A DNA stretch of 53,204 nt from Treponema sp. (lineage in GTDB: Bacteria > Spirochaetota > Spirochaetia > Treponematales > Treponemataceae): positions 1 through 53,204 of the forward strand of contig JAEDCN010000015.1 of the NCBI GenBank assembly GCA_016294105.1. Reading direction: 5' to 3'. The position numbers and the translations under genes are program-made. Positions 33,187 to 41,839 of the stretch are shown piece after piece. The notes under the pieces were generated by a model, which ran no database searches, was not told the origin of the DNA, and was given only the letters and a program-made list of their open reading frames with translations. Every line of letters starts with the position of its first letter. The first letter of the stretch is position 1.

Positions 33187-33242
33187 AAAAGCATCTTTGG
33201 AAGGGAGCCTTATTTTATGGTTCCCTTTCAGGATGCTTTTTT
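33186..33242. terminator. Bidirectional terminator between DUF454 gene and nsrR
   Basis: Outer arms AAAAAGCATC and GATGCTTTTTTT, with an inner stem GGGAGCC/GGTTCCC. It has a T run on the plus strand and a matching A run on the other side. Confidence 0.8.
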
Positions 33243-33245
33243 TCA

Positions 33246-33638
33246 TTATATAATATCTGCTAGGGTATATGCTGAAAATTCATTAATAAATTTGGAAAGA
33301 GCTGCATGACTAATACTCTTTAACTTGCAACCTCCAGCAACCATGGGACAATTACTATTAGAAAAACATTCAAAAAGATTAAGATTTTCCTCAGTAAAGG
33401 TTAAAACTTCTCCGAGATTAATTTCCTCTGGAGAAAGACCTAATCGCAAGCCTCCAGTTCTTCCTTTGAGAGAAATGATAAAGTCAGTAGAAGCCAGCTT
33501 ATGAATAACCTTTTTCATGTGATGGGGAGAGGTTTCTAGCTTTTCAGCCAATTCCTCCACAGTACATAATTTGTCCGTATTGTTGGCTAAGTATATTAAA
33601 GCCCTGAAAGCATAATCTGAAAATTTTGATATTTGCAT
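33246..33638 (-). CDS. nsrR: Rrf2-family regulator, NsrR-like
   Basis: A 130-residue Rrf2-type regulator starting MQISKFSDYAFRALIYLANN, with a winged helix (VEELAEKLETSPHHMKKVIH) and the wing LKGRTGGLRLGL. Three cysteines (C91, C97, C104) occupy the place of the NsrR iron-sulfur ligands, in ECFSNSNCPMVAGGCKL. This, and the adjacent globin gene, point to nitric oxide sensing rather than IscR function. ATG 33638 has an AGGAG site. It probably represses the convergent globin operon until its cluster reacts with NO. Confidence 0.8.
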   Translation of the reverse strand: MQISKFSDYAFRALIYLANNTDKLCTVEELAEKLETSPHHMKKVIHKLASTDFIISLKGRTGGLRLGLSPEEINLGEVLTFTEENLNLFECFSNSNCPMVAGGCKLKSISHAALSKFINEFSAYTLADII

Positions 33639-33735
33639 TTTTTTCTCCTGTAAAAGGTTAGTATACAATTTTTCTTAAATAAAAAAAAGTATAAAAATAT
33701 TAAATTTTGTAAAAACAGTAATTTTTCTTTCTGCC

Positions 33736-33778
33736 TTGCTCCCTTCTGTAATTTTAGATATACTGTAAGAATACAGTA
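33736..33778 (+). promoter_or_regulatory. Promoter of citrate synthase with inverted repeat
   Basis: TTGCTC (33736-33741), 17-nt spacer, TATACT (33759-33764). TACTGTA (33761-33767) and TACAGTA (33772-33778) form an inverted repeat overlapping the -10 box and the start of transcription, so a repressor site is likely. Confidence 0.6.
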
Positions 33779-33821
33779 AGTGTCTTGTTTTTAGGCAAGG
33801 TCACTGTGAGAGGAGAAGATT

Positions 33822-35180
33822 TTGGCTGATTGTTTTGAGAATCTCATTGTTCAAAAGCTATCTTTATTGGTGGAGTTAAATGACCCCATCGATCCAGACT
33901 TGTACCAAAAGTTCGATGTAAAACGTGGTTTGAGATATGCTGATGGCCGTGGTGTTTTGGTGGGTTTAACTCAAATTGGTGACGTTATCGGTTACGATGT
34001 AATTGATGGCAAGAAGGTGGCTGTTCCTGGCAAGCTGATTTATCGTGGATACGATGTAGAGGACTTGGTGCGGGATACGGTGTCTCGAGATGAATTCGGT
34101 TTTGAGCAGACTGCCTATCTTTTGCTTTTTGGAGAACTTCCTTCAAAGAGCCAGCTGGAAGAATTTCGCTCCTATTTAGGTGCCCATCGTGCCTTGCCCG
34201 ACAATTTTACGGAAGACATGATCATGAAGGCTCCTTCCCCAGACATCATGAACAAGCTGGCTCGCTGTGTTCTTGCTAGCTATTCCTACGACACCAATCC
34301 TGATGATTCAGCCATACCCAATGTACTGGGACAGTGCATTGACTTAGTGGCAAAATTCTCCACTTATGCTGCCTATGCCTACCAAGCTAAGCGTCGCTAT
34401 TATGACAGAAAGAGCATGTATATTCACAATCCGCTCCCAGAATTGTCCACTGCAGAAAATTTCCTGCGACTTATCCGATCCGATAAAAGCTATACCAAGC
34501 TGGAAGCAGAAATTTTGGACTTGGCATTGGTGCTTCACGCCGAGCATGGTGGAGGAAATAACTCTTCCTTCTCTATTCACGTTGTATCCTCTGCCGATAC
34601 CGACACCTATTCTGCTATTGCCGCTGCAGTTGGTTCCCTGAAGGGTCGCCGTCACGGTGGAGCCAACATGATGGTTATGGAAATGATGGATGATATTAAG
34701 GCCAATGTAAAGGACTGGTCCAATGAAAAGGAAATCAAGGAATACTTGCGAAAGATTGTCCGAAAGGAAGCCTTTGACCGAACAGGACTTATCTACGGAC
34801 AGGGGCATGCCGTTTACACCATCTCCGATCCTCGTGCAATTCTTTTGCGAGACAAGGCAGCTGAATTGGCCAAGGAAAAGAACATGATGGAAGAATACAG
34901 ACTGTATCGTTCCATTGAACGTCTGGCTCCAGAGGTTTTTGCAGAGGAAAAATCCAGCGACAAGCAGATTTGTACTAATGTGGACTTCTACTCTGGTTTT
35001 GTGTACACCATGCTGAATATTCCTCGGGAGTTGTTCACCCCCATCTTCGCTATGTCTCGTATTGCAGGTTGGGCTGCCCACCGTATTGAGGAGGTTATTG
35101 CTGGTGGACGTATTTATCGTCCTGCCTACAAGAACGTTCTGAATCAACGAACCTTTATCCCTATGGAAGATCGAAAATAG
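33822..35180 (+). CDS. gltA: Citrate synthase
   Basis: A 452-residue citrate synthase condensing oxaloacetate and acetyl-CoA, here most likely feeding 2-oxoglutarate and glutamate synthesis. Catalytic segments are LHAEHGGGNNSSF, GRRHGGANMM and GQGHAVYTISDPRA (His and substrate contacts). The start is a TTG with GAGAGGAGA upstream. It has about 40 extra N-terminal residues before the citrate synthase core. The promoter contains an inverted repeat. A pseudouridine synthase gene follows 9 nt later. Confidence 0.9.
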   Translation: MADCFENLIVQKLSLLVELNDPIDPDLYQKFDVKRGLRYADGRGVLVGLTQIGDVIGYDVIDGKKVAVPGKLIYRGYDVEDLVRDTVSRDEFGFEQTAYLLLFGELPSKSQLEEFRSYLGAHRALPDNFTEDMIMKAPSPDIMNKLARCVLASYSYDTNPDDSAIPNVLGQCIDLVAKFSTYAAYAYQAKRRYYDRKSMYIHNPLPELSTAENFLRLIRSDKSYTKLEAEILDLALVLHAEHGGGNNSSFSIHVVSSADTDTYSAIAAAVGSLKGRRHGGANMMVMEMMDDIKANVKDWSNEKEIKEYLRKIVRKEAFDRTGLIYGQGHAVYTISDPRAILLRDKAAELAKEKNMMEEYRLYRSIERLAPEVFAEEKSSDKQICTNVDFYSGFVYTMLNIPRELFTPIFAMSRIAGWAAHRIEEVIAGGRIYRPAYKNVLNQRTFIPMEDRK

Positions 35181-35189
35181 GAGGCAGTG

Positions 35190-35933
35190 ATGGCAGGAGA
35201 ACGCCTGGACAAGGTACTGGCAAAACATGGCTTTGGCTCCCGAAAGGACGCCCAAAAATTGGTGCGTCGAGAGGGGGTCGTGATTAACGGTCAAGTCTGC
35301 CATAGTCCTGATCAGCACGTTAATCTTGACTGTGACACTGTGGAGGTGGCAGGACAGGTGCTGGAGCTCCGCCGTCACCTCCATCTGATGATGAACAAGT
35401 GCGGTGGGGTGGTGTGTTCTGCCAAGGACGGGCTTCATTCCACAGTGTACGACCTGCTGGAAGAAGGCCTTCGCCACCAGTTTCTGGGAGGAAGCCTCCA
35501 TTTGGTGGGGCGATTGGATATTGATACAGAAGGTTTGTTGATTTTTACCACCGACGGTACCATGACCCACCGCCTTACCTCTCCCAAGTCTCACATCAGC
35601 AAAAAATATTTGGTAACATTACGGGATGCTGTTGCTGCAGAAAAACAACAGGAGATTGTGGCTCTGTTCTTTCAGGGAATTACCATTGCTCCAGAAGGTG
35701 ACGATGGGGAATATCTTTGCCAAAGTGCCATCTTGGAATGGATTTCAGAAAACCAGTGCTACCTTACCATTACCGAGGGACGCTATCATCAGGTAAAGCG
35801 AATGATGGTAGCTGTGGGAAATCAGGTAGTAGCCCTAAAGCGTGTTGCCATGGGAGACTTGGTGCTAGATTCCAGCTTGGAGAGCGGTGCCTATCGTGAG
35901 CTAACTGCTGCAGAGCTGGAGCTTTTGGGATAA
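35190..35933 (+). CDS. RsuA/RluB-family rRNA pseudouridine synthase
   Basis: A 247-residue enzyme with an N-terminal S4 RNA-binding domain (ERLDKVLAKHGFGSRKDAQK). The catalytic domain has the active-site Asp in GRLDIDTEGLLIFTTDG. A later motif is YHQVKRMMVAVGN. It modifies uridine in 16S or 23S rRNA; which site is uncertain. ATG 35190 has AGGAGG upstream. It is co-transcribed with citrate synthase and followed by a strong terminator. Confidence 0.9.
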   Translation: MAGERLDKVLAKHGFGSRKDAQKLVRREGVVINGQVCHSPDQHVNLDCDTVEVAGQVLELRRHLHLMMNKCGGVVCSAKDGLHSTVYDLLEEGLRHQFLGGSLHLVGRLDIDTEGLLIFTTDGTMTHRLTSPKSHISKKYLVTLRDAVAAEKQQEIVALFFQGITIAPEGDDGEYLCQSAILEWISENQCYLTITEGRYHQVKRMMVAVGNQVVALKRVAMGDLVLDSSLESGAYRELTAAELELLG

Positions 35934-35986
35934 AGAGGTTAGATTACGCTGAAGCTTAAATGCCCCTCGGTTGGACAAGAGGTGAT

Positions 35987-36025
35987 AAATCCCCCTTTTA
36001 CTAGACAAAAGTAAAAGGGGGATTT
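35987..36025. terminator. Bidirectional terminator
   Basis: AAATCCCCCTTTTAC pairs perfectly with GTAAAAGGGGGATTT across a 9-nt loop and is followed by a T run. It serves both convergent genes. Confidence 0.9.
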
Positions 36026-36030
36026 TTAGT

Positions 36031-38619
36031 TTAAAGAGGATATTGCTTAGTTTTTAGCCGCTGCTCAAATTCATCCTGGAACAGAGGTTTGTCAAAGTAG
36101 TAGCCCTGGATTAAGTCGCAGTCAAGCTCCTTCAGCACCTGAAGAGTTTCCCGTGTTTCCACTCCTTCTGCCACAATCTCCATGTTCAGTTCCTTTGCCA
36201 TACGCACAATGTTTGTCACTACAATCTTTGACTGCTGGTTCTGCAAGATGGTATCAATCAGGGACTTGTCCAGCTTGAGTACATCGAATTTCAGGTTTTC
36301 CAGCAGACTCAAGGATGAATAGCCACTTCCAAAGTCGTCAATGGAGGCGGTAAATCCCTTGTCGTTCAGCACTCGGATAGCCTTGGCCAGCATCTTTTCA
36401 TCTTCGTTGTAGGCTGTTTCCGTAAACTCAATTTCAATAAGGTTGTGGGGAATCTGCCAGTTGTCTACAATGTTGCAGATTCGCTTTCCAATATCTGGCA
36501 TGGTAAAGTTTTGCTTAGAAAAGTTTACAGAAACCTTCACAGGCTCCAAGCCCTGCTGAATCCAGCTGTCCATGGTGTTGCATACTTGATTCAAAATGTA
36601 AAAGTCCAGCTGCTGAATCAAGCCCGCCGACTCACAAATGGGAATAAATATGCTGGGAGAAACGAACTTTCCGTCTCTTTTCCAACGGACAAGGGCTTCT
36701 GCACCCTTAAGCTTGTGGTCATGAACTCCTACCTTGGGCTGGTACACAATCTCAAATTCCTTGTTAGCCAGGGCCTGGGGAATTTGTTGGATGTACATCA
36801 TGGGAGTCAAGGCTGAATCCACATTGGATTTATTATAAATGACTGTTTCATTGTTAAAGCCTTGATTTTTTATGGCAATAGCAGATAACAATGTCTGTGC
36901 AATTTCGGCAAAGCTTTCCTCTGTTCCATCGGGATCGTAGGCACCACTGCGTACTGTAAGCTTTAGGGGAAACTTTGTATCCTCCGTTAAGGTAGTAAGC
37001 ATAAGATTGTTAATCAGGAAGATGTAGTATTTTAGATGAGGCTTGTTCAATATGGCCACAAATTTGTCTGCCTCTACGTGGAATAGCTGTTCCTCTGGCT
37101 CTAAGTATCGCTGGGCCGCCTGACTAAAGTCCACTAAAATGCTATTAGCCCTTTCATAGCCAAATCGAGTGTTAAATGAACCAAAATGGTTGATGTCCAG
37201 CAGCACGTACACATAGTTGGCAAAGGTTTTGTCTTGAAATAACTTTTCTCCCGCCTTAAATAACATAGCCTTGTTGGGAATTCCTGTAATAATGTCTGTG
37301 GTAGACATTTTAATCATCACGCCTTGCTGATACTGGGTACAGCTGTAGATAGTGCTATATCCTCGTGCAATAGCCTCTGCCATGTGGGTACAGGTTTTGT
37401 AGCCGCAATCCTGACAATTTATAGTACGGCTTACCTCTGTAGTTTTATAAAGCTTTTGGAAAACCTCCTCCACCTCTTCCTGTGTCACCTTCTTTTCTGG
37501 AATCCGCAGGGAATTGAATTTCCGCTGAAAATCCTGAGCAGAAAGGCTGGCAAATTTTCTTTGCAAAAGCTGTAGCCTTCTTTTTTCAGAAAGGCTACCG
37601 TTGTAGGGATTATCCTCACGAGTCATACTAGGAGCTTTTCTAGCTTGCAGCTTATATTCTGTGAGAATATCCTTTAGATGACATTCCTGGGATTTTGTTC
37701 CTGTTCCTAAAAGACAGCCATGCTTGCAGTCAAGAAAATCGATGAAGATACGCTCTTTATTTTCCCGAAGTAGATGAATCAAGGAGCCGTCTCCTTCTCC
37801 TAGGGAATCGATTCCAGTAAGCTGGATTCTCATATCTGCTGTTCCCAAAAAATGATCTAGATTTTCTTTTAAGCCACCAGGAAAATATAAGCGTCCCCTA
37901 GGTCCGATTCCTAAAAGATTAAGCTGGCTGGAATAAGCTGAAATATCTTGATCTCCAATAGCCTTCATCAATTCTGTAATCGTAACGTGATAGGTAATGA
38001 CATCCTGAGTTTCAGGGGAGGTGATTTGATCATAATCTGCAATACAGGGACTTAAATACACAAGACGATCTTGTATATTACGATATTTTTTTAGATAGAT
38101 TGCAAGACAAACAGATGGGGTGTGAATGGGCACCAGATTTGGAATAAGCTCTGGCTGAATCTTTTCCACATAGTTTACCAAGGCACTACAGGTAGAAGAA
38201 ATCATGGGACCAGTATGCTCTTGGAGGTAATTTGTATGGGCCCAAGTAACAATATCTGAACCAGCAGCTGCATCAAAAAATTTCCTCACACCGAGGGAAT
38301 GAAGATAACCAAGAATCTGAGAGGCTTTTTCTGGATATTGGAGCCACAGTACAGGAGACACAATGGCAGAAATGGGTTGGCCTGATTGTAAGTCCTCAAA
38401 AAAACGTTTGGTATCATCAACGCATTCTCGTGCTGACTGAGGACACCCTTCCAGACAATGACCGCAGTGGATACAACGGGTGTTATCCACCAATATATAG
38501 CGCTTTTCATTTTGATGAGCTGCAATATTGGCTCCCGGAACTGGACAGGATGCTATACATCTATTGCATCCAATACACTTTTCATTGGTGAAAATAACTT
38601 GTTTTTCCAACTGTTGCAT
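36031..38619 (-). CDS. [FeFe]-hydrogenase-like sensor fused to GGDEF and EAL domains
   Basis: An 862-residue fusion. Residues 15-25 and 49-59 hold two 4Fe-4S ferredoxin motifs. Residues about 80-320 match the H-cluster domain of [FeFe] hydrogenase. The four cluster cysteines are kept (C144, C192, C298, C302), but the proton-transfer Cys is Thr143 and the Lys of MPCxxK is Asp. An extra cysteine domain (C402, C405, C410, C427) follows. The GGDEF domain is degenerate (VEADKF at 515-520). The EAL domain keeps E641, N699, E731, D761, D762, K782, E818 and Q838, so it should hydrolyse c-di-GMP. No transmembrane segment is present. Likely role: coupling redox, hydrogen or gas sensing to c-di-GMP. Confidence 0.88.
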   Translation of the reverse strand: MQQLEKQVIFTNEKCIGCNRCIASCPVPGANIAAHQNEKRYILVDNTRCIHCGHCLEGCPQSARECVDDTKRFFEDLQSGQPISAIVSPVLWLQYPEKASQILGYLHSLGVRKFFDAAAGSDIVTWAHTNYLQEHTGPMISSTCSALVNYVEKIQPELIPNLVPIHTPSVCLAIYLKKYRNIQDRLVYLSPCIADYDQITSPETQDVITYHVTITELMKAIGDQDISAYSSQLNLLGIGPRGRLYFPGGLKENLDHFLGTADMRIQLTGIDSLGEGDGSLIHLLRENKERIFIDFLDCKHGCLLGTGTKSQECHLKDILTEYKLQARKAPSMTREDNPYNGSLSEKRRLQLLQRKFASLSAQDFQRKFNSLRIPEKKVTQEEVEEVFQKLYKTTEVSRTINCQDCGYKTCTHMAEAIARGYSTIYSCTQYQQGVMIKMSTTDIITGIPNKAMLFKAGEKLFQDKTFANYVYVLLDINHFGSFNTRFGYERANSILVDFSQAAQRYLEPEEQLFHVEADKFVAILNKPHLKYYIFLINNLMLTTLTEDTKFPLKLTVRSGAYDPDGTEESFAEIAQTLLSAIAIKNQGFNNETVIYNKSNVDSALTPMMYIQQIPQALANKEFEIVYQPKVGVHDHKLKGAEALVRWKRDGKFVSPSIFIPICESAGLIQQLDFYILNQVCNTMDSWIQQGLEPVKVSVNFSKQNFTMPDIGKRICNIVDNWQIPHNLIEIEFTETAYNEDEKMLAKAIRVLNDKGFTASIDDFGSGYSSLSLLENLKFDVLKLDKSLIDTILQNQQSKIVVTNIVRMAKELNMEIVAEGVETRETLQVLKELDCDLIQGYYFDKPLFQDEFEQRLKTKQYPL

Positions 38620-38645
38620 TAAATAGCCCCCAAGGGATTTTTTTT

Positions 38646-38674
38646 ACTCTATGGGAAAGGTGTGGTTTTGTCAA
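38646..38674 (-). promoter_or_regulatory. Promoter of the hydrogenase-like/EAL gene
   Basis: TTGACA (38674-38669), 17-nt spacer, TAGAGT (38651-38646), giving a leader of about 20 nt with GGGGG before the ATG. Confidence 0.65.
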
Positions 38675-38746
38675 TAAGTGTTTTATTTCATACTAAAACT
38701 ATAGGAAAAATGTGTTTTACCCCTTCCATTTTATCTTTAAAAGAAG

Positions 38747-38752
38747 TATATT
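38747..38752 (+). promoter_or_regulatory. -10 box of mnmA, leaderless geometry
   Basis: TATATT ends 7 nt before the mnmA ATG; no Shine-Dalgarno is present. The -35 region is poor. Confidence 0.45.
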
Positions 38753-38758
38753 TTATTC

Positions 38759-39931
38759 ATGGATTGGGAAAAACTTTCTATGCCAGAGCCAGGTTCCCTT
38801 GTTGCTGTGGGAATGTCTGGTGGTGTTGACTCTACCTTAGTAGCCTTGTTGTTAAAGGAACATGGCTGTACTGTTGTGGGAGTTACCATGTCTAGCTGGG
38901 CAAATGACCTGCCCCTGCCACCCTCTGCTGAAGGGGTACGGGGTTCCTGCTATGGTCCAGATGAAGCCATTGATATAGCCCAATGTCAGGCTTTTTGCCA
39001 GCAGCAGGGAATCGAGCATCACGTGATTGATGTGCGGGAAGCCTATCACCACCATGTGCTTGATTATTTCAAGGCGGAATACAGAAATGGCCGCACTCCC
39101 AATCCCTGCGTTAACTGCAATCCCAATGTAAAATTTGGGGCCTTGTTAGATGGGGTTCGATCAAAGGGTATAGATTTTGACTATTTTTGCACCGGTCACT
39201 ACGCCACCTTGGTACGCCCAACAGAGGACTTGCGACTTATCTACGGAGATGAGGTGGATTCCCAGGAATCAGTGCGTCCCGTGATGATTTCTGCTGCCAC
39301 CGATAAGCGGAAGGATCAGACTTATTTCTTGTGCCGTGTTCCTTCGGCTACCTTGGAAAAGGTTCGTTTTCCCCTTTCTGCTTACACCAAGCAGGAGGTT
39401 TATGCCATGGCCCAAGAGCGGGGCTTGGCTGCTGCTTCCCGCAGTGAAAGTCAGGATTTTATTCCAGATACCTATTTGGATATAATCTTTTCTGACCAGA
39501 TTTCCCAACCAGGGGATATTGTAGATTTGGAGGGAAAAAAGCTAGGTGTCCATCGTGGCATCCACCATTATACCATCGGTCAGCGGCGGGGATTAGGAGT
39601 GAGCTCCAATCGTCCCCTCTATGTTCATTCCATCGATGCTCAAAAGAATCAGGTGGTGCTGTGTGACGATCAAGACCTGCTGTGTTCAGGGCTGGTGGCC
39701 GAAAATTGGGTATGGGCTGGTGGCTATGCTCCCCAGTCAAGCTTTAAAGGTCAGGTAAAAATTCGTCTTGCCTCTCCCGCCGCCTCCAGCACCATTATTC
39801 CTGTTGGAGACGGTTCCTACAAGATTGTTTTTGATGAACCACAGCGGGCAGTTGCCCCTGGCCAGTCCGCTGTAGTATATTTAGATGGAATTATATTTGG
39901 AGGCGGGATTATTTCCCGAGAAATGAGATGA
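38759..39931 (+). CDS. mnmA: tRNA 2-thiouridylase MnmA
   Basis: A 390-residue enzyme that thiolates U34 of Lys, Glu and Gln tRNAs. The PP-loop is GMSGGVDSTL near residue 19. Catalytic cysteines lie in NPCVNCNPNVKF and in TYFLCRVP, with FCTGHYA between. A tRNA-binding segment HYTIGQRRGLGV and a C-terminal beta barrel follow. The gene overlaps the cysteine desulfurase gene as ATGA, and a NifU-like gene follows. The sulfur donor is therefore encoded in the same operon. Confidence 0.93.
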   Translation: MDWEKLSMPEPGSLVAVGMSGGVDSTLVALLLKEHGCTVVGVTMSSWANDLPLPPSAEGVRGSCYGPDEAIDIAQCQAFCQQQGIEHHVIDVREAYHHHVLDYFKAEYRNGRTPNPCVNCNPNVKFGALLDGVRSKGIDFDYFCTGHYATLVRPTEDLRLIYGDEVDSQESVRPVMISAATDKRKDQTYFLCRVPSATLEKVRFPLSAYTKQEVYAMAQERGLAAASRSESQDFIPDTYLDIIFSDQISQPGDIVDLEGKKLGVHRGIHHYTIGQRRGLGVSSNRPLYVHSIDAQKNQVVLCDDQDLLCSGLVAENWVWAGGYAPQSSFKGQVKIRLASPAASSTIIPVGDGSYKIVFDEPQRAVAPGQSAVVYLDGIIFGGGIISREMR

Positions 39932-41094
39932 ATCGTATTTATTTTGATTATAATGCTACAACCCCTCTTTCCAAAGAGGTCTATGATTTTTATGTCAAGG
40001 AATTGGCTGAATATGCCAATGGTTCTAGCCTGCACCAAGAAGGACGGGAGGTAGCCGCTGCCATAGAAAAGGCCCGTCAGCAGATTGGCACCTTGGTAAA
40101 TGCAAAGGCTTCTGAGCTGGTATTTACCTCTGGTGGTTCTGAGTCCAACAATATGGTATTCAACACCATGGTGGAGCTGGCCAAGAAGCGAAACAACAAG
40201 GTGATTGTTACCACCGCCATTGAGCATCCCTGTGTGCTGGAATCTAGCCGCCGCTTGGAAAGCCAGTTTGGCTTTGAAGTAATCTATCTGCCTGTTGACG
40301 ATGCTGGTATTGTGGATATGGAAAGCTACAAAAAGGCTCTGGAAAAGAAGCCGCTGCTGGTTTCTATTATGGCTGCCAACAACGAGATTGGAACCATTCA
40401 GGACATTAAGACTCTGTGCTCCATGGCCCATGAAGTGGGAGCTTTGTTCCACACCGACGCTGTTCAGGCTGCAGGAAAAATTCCTGTAGATTTTAAGGAT
40501 TGGGGAGTGGACTATGCAACCCTTTCTGCCCACAAGATTTACGGTCCTAAGGGAATCGGTGCCCTGTACATCAAGGAACGCACTCCTATTGAGCCACTGA
40601 TTCGTGGTGGTCATCAGGAGCATGGACTGCGAGCTGGAACCTACAACGGACCTGCCATTGCAGCCTTTGGGTATGCCGCTGAGTTGGCTGGCAAGGAATT
40701 GGCTGAATATGCCAGCCGTACAAGTAAGCTTCGTCAACAGTTGAAGGATGGACTTTTGAAGGCCATTCCCGGAATCCGCATCAATGGCCATGAAACAAAG
40801 GTGCTTCCTAACACCTTGAACGTGTCCTTCCCTGGTGCCGAGGGTGAGGCCATTCTCCTGTACCTGGACTTGCTGGGTGTGGCAGCTTCTACAGGTTCTG
40901 CCTGTGCCTCTGCCAGTCTTGATCCCTCCCACGTGCTGATGGCTACTGGTCTTGGCCCTGAGTTGGCCCACGGTTCCATCCGCTTTAGCTTTGGAAAATA
41001 CAATACCCCAGAAGAAGTGAATTTCGTGCTAGAGAATTTTCCTCCCGTCATTGAGCGGCTTCGGAAAATGTCCACCGCATCATATACAGAATAA
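39928..41094 (+). CDS. iscS: Cysteine desulfurase (IscS/NifS)
   Basis: A 388-residue PLP enzyme that takes sulfur from cysteine as a persulfide. It begins MNRIYFDYNATTPLSKEV. The PLP Lys is in LSAHKIYGPKGIG. The mobile active-site Cys is in STGSACASASLDPSHVL. Length and motifs are those of the NifS/IscS class I group. It is coupled to mnmA by a 4-bp overlap and precedes a NifU-like scaffold by 21 nt, so it should serve both tRNA thiolation and Fe-S assembly. Confidence 0.93.
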   Translation: MNRIYFDYNATTPLSKEVYDFYVKELAEYANGSSLHQEGREVAAAIEKARQQIGTLVNAKASELVFTSGGSESNNMVFNTMVELAKKRNNKVIVTTAIEHPCVLESSRRLESQFGFEVIYLPVDDAGIVDMESYKKALEKKPLLVSIMAANNEIGTIQDIKTLCSMAHEVGALFHTDAVQAAGKIPVDFKDWGVDYATLSAHKIYGPKGIGALYIKERTPIEPLIRGGHQEHGLRAGTYNGPAIAAFGYAAELAGKELAEYASRTSKLRQQLKDGLLKAIPGIRINGHETKVLPNTLNVSFPGAEGEAILLYLDLLGVAASTGSACASASLDPSHVLMATGLGPELAHGSIRFSFGKYNTPEEVNFVLENFPPVIERLRKMSTASYTE

Positions 41095-41115
41095 CGAGTA
41101 AAGGAGACAAGAAAA

Positions 41116-41715
41116 ATGCAAGATTGGTTGTATTCAGATATTGTAAAAGAGCACTTCATGAATCCTAAGAATGTTCTCATGGAGGAAGAGTCCCAGTGGC
41201 CCTGTGATGGTCGGGGAATTGTTGGTAACATCAAGTGTGGTGACCAGATGTTGATTTTGTTGCGGATTAAGGACGATGTAATTGAAGATGTTCGCTGGAA
41301 AACTTATGGTTGTGCCAGTGCCATTGCCTCCACCTCCATCCTTTCCGAGGCATGCAAGGGTATGAAAATCGAGGAAGCCTACAAGCTCAAGCCAGCAGAC
41401 ATAGTTGCTCGCCTTGGAGGCCTTCCTGACAATAAAATCCACTGTTCTGTACTGGGAGACAAGGCCCTGCGTGCCGCCATTGACGACTACCTCACCAAGC
41501 AGGGACGCCCTGTGTTTGCAGGCCAGGAGGAAGTTGAAGTAATTTGTACCTGTCTTAACGTAACCGACCGTGACTTGGAAGAAGCTTACAAGGCTGGAGA
41601 TAGAACTTGGGAGCAGCTTCAGGCTCGCACCAAGATTGGTACAGGCTGTGGTATGTGTAAGGAAAAGGCCATGGAAAAGATGCACGAGTTTGAGCATCTG
41701 TATGGCGAAGATTAA
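41116..41715 (+). CDS. nifU: NifU-like Fe-S scaffold with BFD-type [2Fe-2S] domain
   Basis: A 199-residue protein. The N-terminal 130 residues are an IscU/NifU scaffold with the three cluster cysteines in GNIKCGD, KTYGCASAIA and KIHCSVLG. The C-terminal 55 residues are a BFD-like domain with CTC and CGMC. It lacks the C-terminal Nfu domain of full-length NifU. It should receive sulfur from the upstream desulfurase. It has a good GGAGA site, and a long hairpin terminator follows. Confidence 0.9.
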   Translation: MQDWLYSDIVKEHFMNPKNVLMEEESQWPCDGRGIVGNIKCGDQMLILLRIKDDVIEDVRWKTYGCASAIASTSILSEACKGMKIEEAYKLKPADIVARLGGLPDNKIHCSVLGDKALRAAIDDYLTKQGRPVFAGQEEVEVICTCLNVTDRDLEEAYKAGDRTWEQLQARTKIGTGCGMCKEKAMEKMHEFEHLYGED

Positions 41716-41740
41716 TCAGCTGTAATTGCTGGAGCTGAAA

Positions 41741-41829
41741 GGCTCTCTCCAAGGGCAGTGTGACTATGAGGGCTGTTTATAAAACTTTATGTACAGGCTT
41801 CTGTCAGGCTCTTGGAGGGAGTTTTTTTT
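41741..41829 (+). terminator. Long terminator hairpin after nifU
   Basis: CTCTCTCCAAG (41743-41753) and CTTGGAGGGAG (41811-41821) pair with one mismatch and are followed by eight T. The 57-nt apical part has its own weaker stem, so a stable 3' RNA could also accumulate. Confidence 0.7.
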
Positions 41830-41839
41830 ATTGGTGGGA

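Noticed and set aside
34344..35594. 416-codon open frame on the minus strand opposite citrate synthase
   Set aside because: Low-complexity translation; both genes on the plus strand have clear family motifs, so this is an antisense shadow.
36031..38619. Catalytic [FeFe] hydrogenase
   Set aside because: The proton-transfer Cys and the MPCxxK Lys are replaced and no hydrogenase partner subunits or maturases are adjacent.
39817..40971. 384-codon open frame opposite mnmA and the desulfurase gene
   Set aside because: Antisense shadow of two well-supported genes.
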